A stretch of DNA of 32,045 nucleotides, from assembly GCA_040414675.1 (NCBI GenBank), contig JBEDUN010000131.1, forward strand, positions 1 through 32,045. Direction: 5' to 3'. The notes beneath the pieces are model-generated. The model saw only the letters and a program-made list of their open reading frames with translations. It was not told the origin of the DNA and ran no database searches. Shown in pieces: positions 23,821-32,045 of this stretch; the first letter of the stretch is position 1, and the number at the start of each line of letters is the position of its first letter. The DNA comes from JARBAU01 sp040414675 (GTDB lineage Archaea > Thermoproteota > Nitrososphaeria > Nitrososphaerales > Nitrososphaeraceae). A program made the position numbers and the translations under genes.

Positions 23821-24513
23821 TCATGATCCGTCTCTTGGGCTATACCCGTGTTTTTGCATAATCTTCTTCACATCAACATCACTAATTTGAGAGAAATCCG
23901 TGTAGAACTGTCCAACAGCATGAAAAATATCAGGTGAATACAAGATTATTAATTTGTCTGCGGCTCGTTCAAGCTCAGTTGTTGTGTCCTGCGATCTAGG
24001 TGCAACTGGAACTGCAATTAAGAAGTGTTTATATTTTTGTTTTTCCTTCAACCAACGAGCGGCTGCTATCATAGTTGAGCCTGTAGCAATACCATCGTCG
24101 ACTAAGACAACAATTTGATTTTCATTCTGCTCAAGAGTAATATCCGTTTTCCCTCTAAATTCAAGTAATCTTCGATCGATTTCATTTTTCTGCAATGAAA
24201 TATTGTCATCGATATATTGTCTGGAGATATCTTGAAAATTAGCCATTACCTTTTCATTAGAATAATACGTCCCGTCAGGCATTACCGCTCCAATTGCAAG
24301 CTCAGGATTCCAAGGTGCTCCGACTTTTCTTGAAACAATAATATCAAGTCTACATCCTAAATTCGAAGCTACGATGTCTCCAACTATTACACCTCCTCTA
24401 GGAATTGCCAAGACTAAAATCGATTCTCTGGAAGTCTGTCGAAATTGGCTCTGCAACCAATCCTTTATTTTTAGCGCAAGTTGTTCTGCAGCCTCTTCTC
24501 TATTCTGGAACAT
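23821..24513 (-). CDS. Phosphoribosyltransferase-domain protein
   Basis: The 230-residue protein has the type I phosphoribosyltransferase fold. The PRPP-binding motif is VVLVDDGIATGSTM (135-148), with the two Asp followed by Gly-Ile-Ala-Thr-Gly. VLAIPRGGVIVGDIVA (34-49) and VSRKVGAPWNPELAIGAV (60-77) form the rest of the site. Proteins of this kind are widespread and often found as single genes or fused to a dienelactone-hydrolase or erythromycin-esterase domain; the base they use is unclear. The ATG is the complement of 24511-24513, and GGAG-like sequence (AGGAGAT) lies just before it. No purine or pyrimidine salvage partner is nearby. Confidence 0.88.
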   Translation of the reverse strand: MFQNREEAAEQLALKIKDWLQSQFRQTSRESILVLAIPRGGVIVGDIVASNLGCRLDIIVSRKVGAPWNPELAIGAVMPDGTYYSNEKVMANFQDISRQYIDDNISLQKNEIDRRLLEFRGKTDITLEQNENQIVVLVDDGIATGSTMIAAARWLKEKQKYKHFLIAVPVAPRSQDTTTELERAADKLIILYSPDIFHAVGQFYTDFSQISDVDVKKIMQKHGYSPRDGS

Positions 24514-24719
24514 CTCCTATAATTATTAGACATTTTCTTTTCTTGCTTATATACAATAGCGATTGGGTTCTATCGATAGTTAAAGATCCCTTTACACTAT
24601 AGTATTAAATAATGTATGGAGTATCTATCACTAACTCTGATACTGCAGTCAATAGGTGTAGTAATAGGGAGTCTAAAGGATCGTGGTGATTTATTATTTG
24701 GCTAAATATTATGGACTGC
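24514..24719. other. Spacer left of the G+C-rich patch
   Basis: Promoter region of the phosphoribosyltransferase gene (leftward), followed by AT-rich sequence without an open frame. Confidence 0.4.
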
Positions 24720-25030
24720 CGTTGTGCGCTAGCGCGTTGCAGATATTTGCATCGCATCCGTTATCCTGTGACACGCGCCTGTTGTGCTTCTATAAATACT
24801 AGTAATATTGCTAAATAAAACTCAACTGCTAATTCCCGTATAGGATTCTGCAAATTTCTGCTGTAATATAATCATGTTCATTAGTGTTCATTCTATAAGC
24901 CTCCAAAGGAGGCTAGAGGAGATGATAGTCCGATCAGTTAATGGATCCTTTCCAATCAACCAAATAATTGCGCGTAATTACGCACACCACCACGTTACTG
25001 CTACACACTATCGTGCGACGGCGAAAGTAA
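24720..25030. ncRNA. G+C-rich palindromic patch, possible structured RNA or gene remnant
   Basis: Within a 960-base spacer this segment stands out by its G+C and its self-complementary elements. They are GCGCTAGCGC (24726-24735), AGCCTCC-AAA-GGAGGCT (24898-24914) and GCGTAATTACGC (24972-24983). Short repeated words such as GTTGTGC (24721 and 24781 areas) and GACGGCGAAAG near 25017 add to the contrast with the flanks. I see no long open frame, no tRNA and no conserved RNase P or SRP core. It could be one or two small RNAs or the decayed end of a mobile element. Strand and limits are unknown. Confidence 0.3.
24898..24914. repeat. Perfect 7-pair hairpin AGCCTCC-AAA-GGAGGCT
   Basis: It has two 7-base arms around a three-base loop. 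GGAGG in the right arm is also a strong ribosome-binding-like word, yet no start codon with a supported gene follows. Part of the G+C-rich patch. Confidence 0.6.
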
Positions 25031-25473
25031 CCTGGCAAAATAACCCTTAAACTTTCAAATTCGACCAATTTTACTCCTCAACTATAACGCTTTTCGCCTT
25101 CGAGAAGGAATTAGTCTAGCACAAGGTGGTTTGCTGTTTAAGTTTATCTCGCTCCAATCTATAAATTCACGAACTATTTAGTATAAGTCGTTTGTCTTTT
25201 TCTTAGTGTAGGTTAGCATCAGCAAACTCTGTTAATGCGCTGTTGCTTCTATAGCCACAAATTCCTCAGTTGTCGGTATAGCAGATGAATAGTTTGCTTA
25301 TCATTGCTTCCAGTCAGGTTCTGATCTATCCTGCTATTACTCTAGCCGCGAGCTGGCCATTTAAAATCATTCTAAATAAATCAAGTTTAGTTAGAATTAG
25401 TAAGAATTTGATGGTATAAGTTATAGTCGCTGCTGTTGAAGTATTTAGTAGTTGTTACTATATAAGAGAGCTA
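25031..25473. other. Spacer before the small secreted peptide gene
   Basis: No open frame of note. A TATA-like box ACTATATAAG lies at about 25457-25466, directly before the small peptide gene. Confidence 0.4.
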
Positions 25474-25689
25474 ATGAATACAGCAATTATAGAAGCAACA
25501 ACAATAATCACATTGGTTATGTTGACTGCAATAGGCATATCAGGAGTGCTAATTACTACGCCACTACACGCTAGTAACGGAGGCAACATTGTAAGTGTGA
25601 GCCAGAGCAGCAATAGCATTAATGCAGGAAACGGAGGCGGTAGTTACCAAGGCAATTATGTGCGTTGCCATAATGGGGTCTGTGGCTAA
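25474..25689 (+). CDS. Small secreted Gly/Asn/Ser-rich peptide
   Basis: The 71-residue protein has a hydrophobic signal segment (about 8-32, ending near PLHAS) and a mature part of about 38 residues rich in Gly, Asn and Ser (GGNIVSVSQSSNSINAGNGG). It ends in CHNGVCG with two Cys four residues apart. The Cys-His-x3-Cys ending could hold a metal or form a disulfide. A TATA-like box ends only seven bases before this ATG, so translation may begin at the in-frame ATG at 25519 (residue 16), which keeps most of the signal segment. No family is recognised. The signal peptide and clean composition make a real gene likely. Confidence 0.58.
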   Translation: MNTAIIEATTIITLVMLTAIGISGVLITTPLHASNGGNIVSVSQSSNSINAGNGGGSYQGNYVRCHNGVCG

Positions 25690-26452
25690 CGAACTGGGTA
25701 GCCATTATCTCTATTTTTATAACAGATGCTTCTACATTAGTCTCATCTAGAGTAATTATATCTATGACTAATTTAGATTTAGCTACATTCACTGAGGACT
25801 TAATGAAGTCGGTGTAAGTCGCAAATTCTACATAAAAAATTTTGCACTAGTAAGGATGGCTTTATTGCAAACCTGTATCTTAGAGATTATAGATTACCAT
25901 GACTGCGATTGTTGAGTCCATGTTCCAAATGTTCAAAGAGGCCTAATTTATGATAGTCGGTTAATAAACAACACAATAACTGCAATAATAGACCACTTCT
26001 GTCATCAAAAAAAATTGCTGAAGTATTAAATGAACACATAACGGCAAGGGAAGGTATGTTCAGTAACTAAACACTTCAGAACCATCAATGATAGTTTAAC
26101 CAGTAAGTACTACTTTATCGAATTTACAGTATTATCTAGGAATATCTATCCACTTGTGTTAAATGATTATCGACTAGATACGTCGTGTATGTCTGTCTCT
26201 CTTTCCACTTGCATTCAAATCCTGATAAAGTCCTATTCAATCATTGTCTCGTTCATAAAGATCGAGCAAGATTAGAGGCATTGAATTCTACACTTGCAGC
26301 TAAGCGATAAGAAGAACATATCAATTTTGCATGCTGGGATATTAGCATCTTAGATAGTCTGCTCGTTAAACTTAATTGAAAAAAGTCATTGGAAATTATA
26401 GATTAAAGCCATTTAGTACATGTTTTAAACTGATGACAAGTAAAATAATATT
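25690..26452. other. Long AT-rich spacer, nothing recognised
   Basis: About 760 bases between convergent genes. I see no supported open frame, tRNA or strong hairpin. The length is large for a convergent gap and could hide a small RNA or remnants I cannot recognise. Confidence 0.4.
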
Positions 26453-27535
26453 TCAGATCTTTCCTTCGTCAGTTCCTTTGTCAGAAACTCCTCTGATCAC
26501 AAACTCATGTTCGCCTTTGGGTATAAAGAGGTTCAAGCGTATTGTTTTACCATCTCTAGTTATGGTTGTTTTCGAGTCATAAACAGACGGATAGGGTTTT
26601 CCATCCATTGTAACAAATACAGTGTGATGGTCGGACAATTGTGCGAGCCTAAACGTAGCTGGTCCACCGGTAGGATTGTAGTGTTCTATTCCGAACTTTA
26701 TACTGTCAGTACTATTGTCATACTTAAAGTCACTTACCTTTGCGATTGCTTGCAAATCGTAGGCAATAAATTTGCCATTTCCTACGCTCAGAGTGTTAAT
26801 AGGCTCGTTTAGATCAACTCCTGCACAGCTATAAAAAAGGACCTTTGATTTTTCCGCTGGATCTGGAGTAGCAGTGAATTTGACTTCTTGACCCGGTCTT
26901 ATAATAGAGATCGGATTACTCTTCACTGAATCAATTTGTTTTCCAGTATTGTCATGGGCAGATGCGTATACACTTACGTCACGAAGATCGAATTGGCCTA
27001 TATTTTTCGCAGTCCCCGTAAGTAGTCCATCTGGGTGGGACGCCATATTCGAGTAGTTTAGTCTTAGCATGGAATCATAGTTAGGAATCGGTTGCCACGA
27101 TTGGCTAGCTAAAAATGCTACACCATGTACATCATAGCGAGTTGGATCAATCACAAACTTGAATGGAGCTCCACCTAGAGGATATATGACTCTTCCATAA
27201 AGTGACTGGGTTATAGTCAGCATCGAATGATTACTACTCTTTATTCCTGGTTCTGACTTCTGTGTCACATTCAGGCCGACTCGTACTTGTGCTGGAGTTG
27301 TTCCAATATTATCAACAACGCCTACGATATTTAGCATACCATGTGAATCTATGAAAGAACCTTGCTTCGTAAATGTGAGGTTTTTCACAGGCGAAACTGC
27401 AGGATGATTAGATAACATTGAAAATGCAATTTTTTCAGGTAGCAAATAAGAACAATAGAGTAACATCATAATACTTGTCAAAGTCATAAGTAACACAAAT
27501 TTTGCCATATGAGTCAATGATGTCAATATCTTCAA
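26453..27535 (-). CDS. Large exported protein of unknown function with repeated beta domains
   Basis: The 360-residue protein starts with a hydrophobic anchor (about 10-31). Beta-rich segments with similar openings follow: SFIDSHGMLNIVGVVDNIGT (60-79), then LLTGTAKNIGQFDLRDVSVY (about 173-192). These look like FxLYD/DUF3426-type domains, in which a comparison of N-G/N-I-G turns and a DVxVxA strand recurs. The C-terminal part reads as a third exported beta domain (GKTIRLNLFIPKGEHEFVIR). There is no metal motif. It probably faces the outside of the cell, anchored by its N-terminal helix. The start ATG is the complement of 27533-27535. Function unknown. Confidence 0.78.
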   Translation of the reverse strand: MKILTSLTHMAKFVLLMTLTSIMMLLYCSYLLPEKIAFSMLSNHPAVSPVKNLTFTKQGSFIDSHGMLNIVGVVDNIGTTPAQVRVGLNVTQKSEPGIKSSNHSMLTITQSLYGRVIYPLGGAPFKFVIDPTRYDVHGVAFLASQSWQPIPNYDSMLRLNYSNMASHPDGLLTGTAKNIGQFDLRDVSVYASAHDNTGKQIDSVKSNPISIIRPGQEVKFTATPDPAEKSKVLFYSCAGVDLNEPINTLSVGNGKFIAYDLQAIAKVSDFKYDNSTDSIKFGIEHYNPTGGPATFRLAQLSDHHTVFVTMDGKPYPSVYDSKTTITRDGKTIRLNLFIPKGEHEFVIRGVSDKGTDEGKI

Positions 27536-28194
27536 AAGTGAATATAAATTAAACTATCTATTCGGAGTTAAAATTCTGTAATACTATTCAATTTATTCAA
27601 ATATAATCAGGGAGGAGAATATGAGGATCCACCATTTCTAAATATATAATTAAATTTATGTAATTAAGGATAACATACAAGACATTGCAATAGATTAAAA
27701 TACTAAAGATTTAAGCGTAGATCTGATTTAGAAGGGTAAGTCCAAGCTACACTTGGCAACATCATGGGGAAGGAGATTTCATTTGGCATCCAATAATTTC
27801 TTGTAATGAGTTACGATATTACTTGGTAATAATTTTAAAAATTCTGGAACCACATATAATCAAGTTAGAACAGTGAAATCGGAAATTTCGGACTAATAAA
27901 TATTGATGCATGTGAAGTCTATAAGATTTCAAATTGGTTCAAAAATATTTGGGTCCTAACTAATTCTCTTGTCTAATCAAGTGTATGTGCGTTATATTTT
28001 GTTTGGATACTACCAACTTCCAAAGCCGCTATAAAACAAGATACAAGAGTTAAAATAGTTGCAACATCGATGATTGAGTTTAATAGGTGTAGGTAATTTC
28101 TAATTTCAAATAGCATCAAAAGGCAGCCAACAAAGCATCGACGAAGGAAATAAGCAAAAACGCATTATTTTAGAAAGAAGAAAAAGAATGTTGC
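27536..28194. other. Long AT-rich spacer between two minus-strand genes, nothing recognised
   Basis: About 660 bases hold the promoter of the exported protein gene and the end of the copper-protein transcript. No supported open frame or strong fold is seen. Confidence 0.4.
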
Positions 28195-28683
28195 CTAGGT
28201 TACACTGACCTTGCCAACCATGGAGGGATGTATAATGCAGTAGTAATCGAAAGTGCCCGATTTATCGAAGGTGTGGCGGAATGATTGTCCTGGCTGGATA
28301 TCCCCAGAATTAAATTCAGTTGAGGTTGAAGTTACGGTATGTCCTACATGATGATCATTTGTCCAAGTGACAGTGTCTCCTACTCTGACATCAATAGGGT
28401 TAGGGTCGAACGAATTATCGTGTTTTATTCCAACTATTTTGACCTCATTACCTGTTTCGCTCGCTCCGCCAGATGCTGCTGACTGATCATTTGAAGAGGT
28501 TTGATCATTGTCAGTGGAGCCTGAGCCAGAATCAGAACGAGAGACTTTATGCTTTTTTGCAAATAAGTGAGTCTCGGGCGCAGTTATGGCATATGTTATG
28601 CTCATTACTATTACGGCCAAAGTCACGGCCGCAATTACTTTAGCTATTTTGAAATTCTCATTTTTTGACATACTAATAGACAC
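28195..28683 (-). CDS. Type 1 copper protein (plastocyanin/halocyanin-like), membrane-anchored
   Basis: The 162-residue protein has an N-terminal helix (about 13-34) and a Ser/Asp/Gly-rich linker (about 47-80). A cupredoxin domain (about 81-162) follows. The copper ligands are complete: His115 in HHVGHTVTS, then Cys149, His152 and Met155 in YYCIIHPSMVGKV. The site pattern Cys-x2-His-x2-Met is that of blue copper electron carriers. In ammonia-oxidising archaea many such proteins replace cytochrome c as electron carriers outside the membrane, so this one probably shuttles electrons in the respiratory chain fed by ammonia oxidation. The start is ATG (complement of 28681-28683). The gene stands alone. 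Confidence 0.94.
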   Translation of the reverse strand: MSISMSKNENFKIAKVIAAVTLAVIVMSITYAITAPETHLFAKKHKVSRSDSGSGSTDNDQTSSNDQSAASGGASETGNEVKIVGIKHDNSFDPNPIDVRVGDTVTWTNDHHVGHTVTSTSTEFNSGDIQPGQSFRHTFDKSGTFDYYCIIHPSMVGKVSVT

Positions 28684-29368
28684 GAAAAGGAGATTAGCAG
28701 ATATTTGAAGTTTGGAAAATTAAAACAGAGTGAATAGATAGTAATGTGTATTTAAAAATTCATAGTATCAATACCACGCTTTTATTATAGTAGAAAATAT
28801 GTTGTAAGTCAAATGGGTTAGAGTTCGCAAGCCAGTTGCTTTTGAAGGTTTGAAGTGTTTGGTTAATCTTATTCCAATTAAGAAAAGTCCGGTTACAATT
28901 ATCGGTGTATTTCAACTCAAAATATTAGAAAAGTGTCAGCGAATTAATGCTAATTGGTATAGTTTCATAAGCTTATTCTTAGGTGTGGCAGAGGCCGACA
29001 TAGTTTACGTTACTACTTACGATTATTGATTTCACTAATGCTATGCCGAATTCATTACAAATTCATGCTAGTTGTCATTTTTATTATTATTATTATTTAT
29101 TTTGACTTCATAAGAGTAGTAAGATAGCTTCTGAATTACTTTGACCATACGGGAGATTGAATCTTACGGATTGCGAAATTAAAATTAAAATCCGATCTGA
29201 ACTGCCTACTCAGGTGTCGAATATTGTCGATTCATCCTAATTTCAATATGAATAGTCGTTTGGTTAATTTATTTCAGATGAATTTGATTTCCACTTTAGT
29301 AAACCCTTTAACGAGAGCCGAATTAGACTAGCAAGATTCTGAATTAATCATCATGAAGACGTTCGTCA
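28684..29368. other. Long spacer with a short TTA microsatellite, no gene seen
   Basis: About 685 bases. A TTATTATTATTATTATT tract lies near 29081-29099. Upstream of the copper-protein gene, ATTTTTAAATAC on the minus strand (about 28748-28760) is a TATA candidate. No supported open frame. Confidence 0.4.
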
Positions 29369-30511
29369 TTATAACTTTTTCAACACCTTGAATAGTTTGT
29401 CGATATCATCTTCATTATTGTAGAAATGTGGTGAGACCCTAACTCCATTCCCCCTTGCTGACAAAACTATTTTGTGTTTTTGTTCCAACTCTTCAACAAG
29501 CTTCACAGGATCACTCTTCGGTTTGAATAGTATAATTTGAGATCTGTATTTTTTATCTTCCATCGGTGATAGTATTTCTAATCTCAAATTACGCAGCTTC
29601 TCAATAAGGTAGTCTGTCAACTTCAAGAGTCGACGTTCAATATTGCGTATGCCAATTCTCGATAAGTATTTTAATGCCGCATTCAATGCAAAAACGCTTT
29701 GGAAATGAGGAGTACCTACCTCGAACTTGGTTGCATCTTTTGACATATCCACTCTTGTATTATTGCGGTAAGATTCTTTCTTCTTTTGTCCAGATTGGCC
29801 AAAAAATAGCGGTTGAAAAGCCAAGTCTTCCAGATACTTTCTCCTAATGTATAATGCACCTATCCCAAATGATGATAGTAACCATTTATGTCCAGTGCCC
29901 ACCATAAAATCAAGTCCATAATCCTTTACACTGAAATATGAAGCACCCAATGATTGTGTGGCATTTACCACAAGAAATAATCGATTCTTCTTGGCAATTT
30001 CCCCAAGTGCAGTTAAATCCTGTTTAAACCCAGTGGAATACTGGATGTGGCTAGTAACCAAAGTTTTTGCATTTCCGTTCTGCGAGATTATTTTCAGAAT
30101 GTCTTCTGACAATATTTTGTTATCATCACGTGCCTGGACAAATAAGACATTGTTCGGATTAACGTTAAGCCAGGGCAAATTCGAAGACGGAAATTCTAAC
30201 TCATTTGAGATTACTCTGCCTTGCTTCGATAACATGTGTGCTATTATATTCATACCTTCGCTTGTGGAGTGTGTAAATGCTATATCTTTTCCACTATCAG
30301 CACCAATAAATTTTGCATACTGCTCTTTTGTGTCCTGAGTCTTTACTACCCAATCATTCCATAAGTGTTCTGAGTGGTACATTATATCATGGTAGAACCT
30401 TATTGCCTCGTTGTAAACAGTTACTGGAATAGGACCAATAGCAGCGTTAGCAAGATAGGAGTATTTTCGTGTAACGGGGAAATCTTCTCTAAGCTTATCC
30501 CAGTTTGGCAT
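29369..30511 (-). CDS. Class V aminotransferase-fold PLP enzyme with an Asp-to-Asn change
   Basis: The 380-residue protein has the class V layout shared by cysteine desulfurases, selenocysteine lyases and isopenicillin-N-epimerase-like enzymes. FTHSTSEGMNIIAHML (79-94) binds the cofactor phosphate; SHIQYSTGFKQDL (154-166) follows; GTGHKWLLSSFGIG (205-218) carries the PLP lysine Lys209; and SARGNGVRVSPHFYN closes the site. The segment VVNATQSLGA (181-190) normally reads V-D-A-T-Q-S; the Asp that pairs with the pyridine nitrogen is Asn183 here. That would weaken the electron sink and could change reaction type or activity. No mobile Cys loop of desulfurases is seen. No suf/isc gene adjoins it. 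Substrate unknown. Confidence 0.88.
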   Translation of the reverse strand: MPNWDKLREDFPVTRKYSYLANAAIGPIPVTVYNEAIRFYHDIMYHSEHLWNDWVVKTQDTKEQYAKFIGADSGKDIAFTHSTSEGMNIIAHMLSKQGRVISNELEFPSSNLPWLNVNPNNVLFVQARDDNKILSEDILKIISQNGNAKTLVTSHIQYSTGFKQDLTALGEIAKKNRLFLVVNATQSLGASYFSVKDYGLDFMVGTGHKWLLSSFGIGALYIRRKYLEDLAFQPLFFGQSGQKKKESYRNNTRVDMSKDATKFEVGTPHFQSVFALNAALKYLSRIGIRNIERRLLKLTDYLIEKLRNLRLEILSPMEDKKYRSQIILFKPKSDPVKLVEELEQKHKIVLSARGNGVRVSPHFYNNEDDIDKLFKVLKKL

Positions 30512-31243
30512 ATGCGGCCTGTATTAGATGTCATATATAAATATGAATACGATTAAATCCATTTTTCTACTGATAAGAATAATTTACGCATTTAAACATG
30601 TTCGATGCAATAGATCTGGTAGCTTACCCATGAACAATACATATTTGACTTTCAATTAGATCCAATAATCCGTACCTGTTCAGAAATGATCCCATGTATG
30701 GTCAATCTTCCTCGTATGATGGATTGAGTGTATAAATAGACAACAGCAATGTTCAATCCGCTTGTACATTTGAATTTTAGTCAGTTCCAGAGGCTAGGAA
30801 TACGCACATGCATTATGTCATGAAATTTTGAATTCAAAACAAATTTTCTGATTCTCGTACTACGTCTTAATTGCCGTTAGTTCTGCATATGATGAAAGGT
30901 AATTTTAGTAATTGAGGAAATAATCAAATCATGACATGAAAATATTTTGAAAAAGGAGTAGCAATAGACTCTGCCTTCGGGCTGACCAACATTATGTAGA
31001 GCTTGATACATTTTCCAAAGCCTATTTGCGCTTCTGACTACAAAATGGATAAGTCTACCGAGGCTAACTATAGATCTATCGATAAGACTAACCATTAACT
31101 AATTAACCATCTGACGATTCATCTTAATTAATGTGTCAAATTGTTGATTTGTAAAATCAGAAATCCGATTTAGATAACATTTTATATTCGTTTTAATTCA
31201 ATTCATTGGAAAAAGAATCTGATGATGGCGGCGCACTTATATC
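30512..31243. other. Long spacer, with one doubtful minus-strand frame
   Basis: About 730 bases between divergent genes. A 72-codon minus-strand frame (30877-31095) has an ordinary amino acid mix (for example RSANRLWKMYQALHNVGQPE) but no recognised family or ribosome site; I do not support it as a gene. The G+C rise around 30970-31080 is mild. Confidence 0.4.
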
Positions 31244-32045
31244 ATGCTTGTTAATGCTCACCTTAGTCGAATAAATCTACTTATTGGACTTGCTATCGCA
31301 ATTATAGTTTCAGACTCCATAATCTATTTTTCAGGTTCCAATAGCAAGGAGTTTTATTCAAATTGGATTATTACCATTAACGCTTCGATCGCCGCTGGAC
31401 TTGCAATATTTACTTTATATAAACACAGACACCATGAGGGAATATTTGACAAGGCACATGCAGCCCTAGCCGTAGGTCTTTGTCTATGGCTTACCGCAGA
31501 TGTTATATGGGCGTTATATCAAATCGTATGGGAAATCGTTCCACCAGTGCCCTCGATTGCCGACTTTGTATGGTTTTGTGCATACGGATTCTTTGCATTC
31601 TATCTGTATTCAACATATTTTGAGTTTCATAAACAATTCAGATATAGTAAAAGACTTGTGCTCTTTAGTGTCATTGGTAGCATAATTTTTCTGTCATATA
31701 TACTCGTCGTGACCACAAGCATTGCTGATCTGTCCTCAAAAAGAGGAATTTCTATGTTTATTGTAGTCATTGCGTACCCTATTTTGGATTCCATAATAAT
31801 TGTACCTGCGATTGTCATTTTGCTAAGCTTTAGAAAAGAACCAGTATGGTTCACCCCCTGGCTATTTGAATCAGCAGGTATATTTTTAATGGCTCTTTCC
31901 GACAGCTGGTTTGCACTTATTGTTGTAACTTCACTAATGAACCAGTTTTGGTTATCTGCACTATTTTTTGCCTCGCATTATATCATTATATCTGCTGGTC
32001 TACTCTGGTACATTGCCTTCTTAATTAAAGAAAAGAAAAGTGCCA
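31244..32045 (+). CDS. Multi-helix membrane protein, possibly the sensor part of a signalling protein, cut by the window edge
   Basis: An open frame starts at ATG 31244 and continues 267 codons to the edge with no stop. An in-frame TGA at 31223 fixes the start region. The protein has about eight hydrophobic helices, among them INLLIGLAIAIIVSDSIIYF (10-29), LAVGLCLWLTADVIWALYQI (75-94), the loop VPPVPSIADFVWFCAYGFFA, and further helices to the end, closing with basic KEKKSA. Such long N-terminal membrane blocks with a Pro-Ser-Ile-Ala-Asp loop are typical of sensor histidine kinases and related signalling proteins of these archaea, where PAS or kinase domains would follow; that part is outside the window. 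Gene reality is strong; role is inferred. Confidence 0.78.
   Translation, partial: MLVNAHLSRINLLIGLAIAIIVSDSIIYFSGSNSKEFYSNWIITINASIAAGLAIFTLYKHRHHEGIFDKAHAALAVGLCLWLTADVIWALYQIVWEIVPPVPSIADFVWFCAYGFFAFYLYSTYFEFHKQFRYSKRLVLFSVIGSIIFLSYILVVTTSIADLSSKRGISMFIVVIAYPILDSIIIVPAIVILLSFRKEPVWFTPWLFESAGIFLMALSDSWFALIVVTSLMNQFWLSALFFASHYIIISAGLLWYIAFLIKEKKSA

Noticed and set aside
29079..29100. TTA trinucleotide run as a possible CRISPR or minisatellite start
   Set aside because: It is a simple short microsatellite in AT-rich DNA, with no spaced repeat units.
30877..31095. 72-codon minus-strand open frame in a spacer
   Set aside because: Composition is plausible, but no family, ribosome binding site or neighbour link is seen. 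Frames of this length occur by chance.

Overview
The window looks like chromosomal DNA of an AT-rich, group I.1b-type ammonia-oxidising thaumarchaeon (Nitrososphaerota), and Candidatus Nitrosocosmicus is my best guess. The evidence is a full-length archaeal ammonia monooxygenase subunit C, archaeal aIF6, small ArnR-like winged-helix proteins and Lrp/AsnC regulators. Other signs are a type 1 copper protein, a CopC-CopD protein, low G+C content and many TTG/GTG starts. The genus is inferred from base composition and gene content only. I add up about 62% coding, mostly single genes with long AT-rich spacers. I found no tRNA, rRNA, CRISPR array, insertion sequence or prophage.

Left part (1-6300): the 5' end of a secreted-protein gene is cut by the window edge. 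It diverges from a 1099-residue membrane protein fusing CopC, CopD, a YtkA/FixH-like domain and a seven-bladed Vgb-like propeller. Then come a secreted matrixin-type zinc protease, a Nudix hydrolase and an orphan amoC. Copper handling next to a copper enzyme subunit is the clearest functional theme.

Middle left (6300-10700): this stretch is sparse and rich in small DNA- or RNA-binding proteins: two paralogous winged-helix proteins, two single C2H2 zinc-finger proteins and one zinc-ribbon protein. They surround an ABC transporter permease of the SsuC/TauC type.

Middle (10700-20900): single metabolic genes follow. They are an acyl-CoA dehydrogenase with an insertion, a two-cluster ferredoxin with an Asp in place of one Cys, a pyridoxamine-phosphate-oxidase-fold protein and an MqnA/MqnD-family protein. 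An Lrp/AsnC regulator, a SsuA/TauA-like solute-binding protein, pyrB without pyrI, and aif6 with a forced TTG start complete this part.

Right part (20900-32045): a stand-alone Lrp effector (RAM) domain, a four-helix membrane protein, a phosphoribosyltransferase, a tiny secreted peptide and a large exported protein are here. They are followed by a type 1 copper protein, a class V PLP enzyme whose usual pyridine-binding Asp reads as Asn, and a membrane protein cut by the right edge. Two G+C-rich, hairpin-rich intergenic patches (about 21087-21395 and 24720-25030) and a smaller one after amoC (6183-6236) are the best candidates for undescribed structured RNAs.
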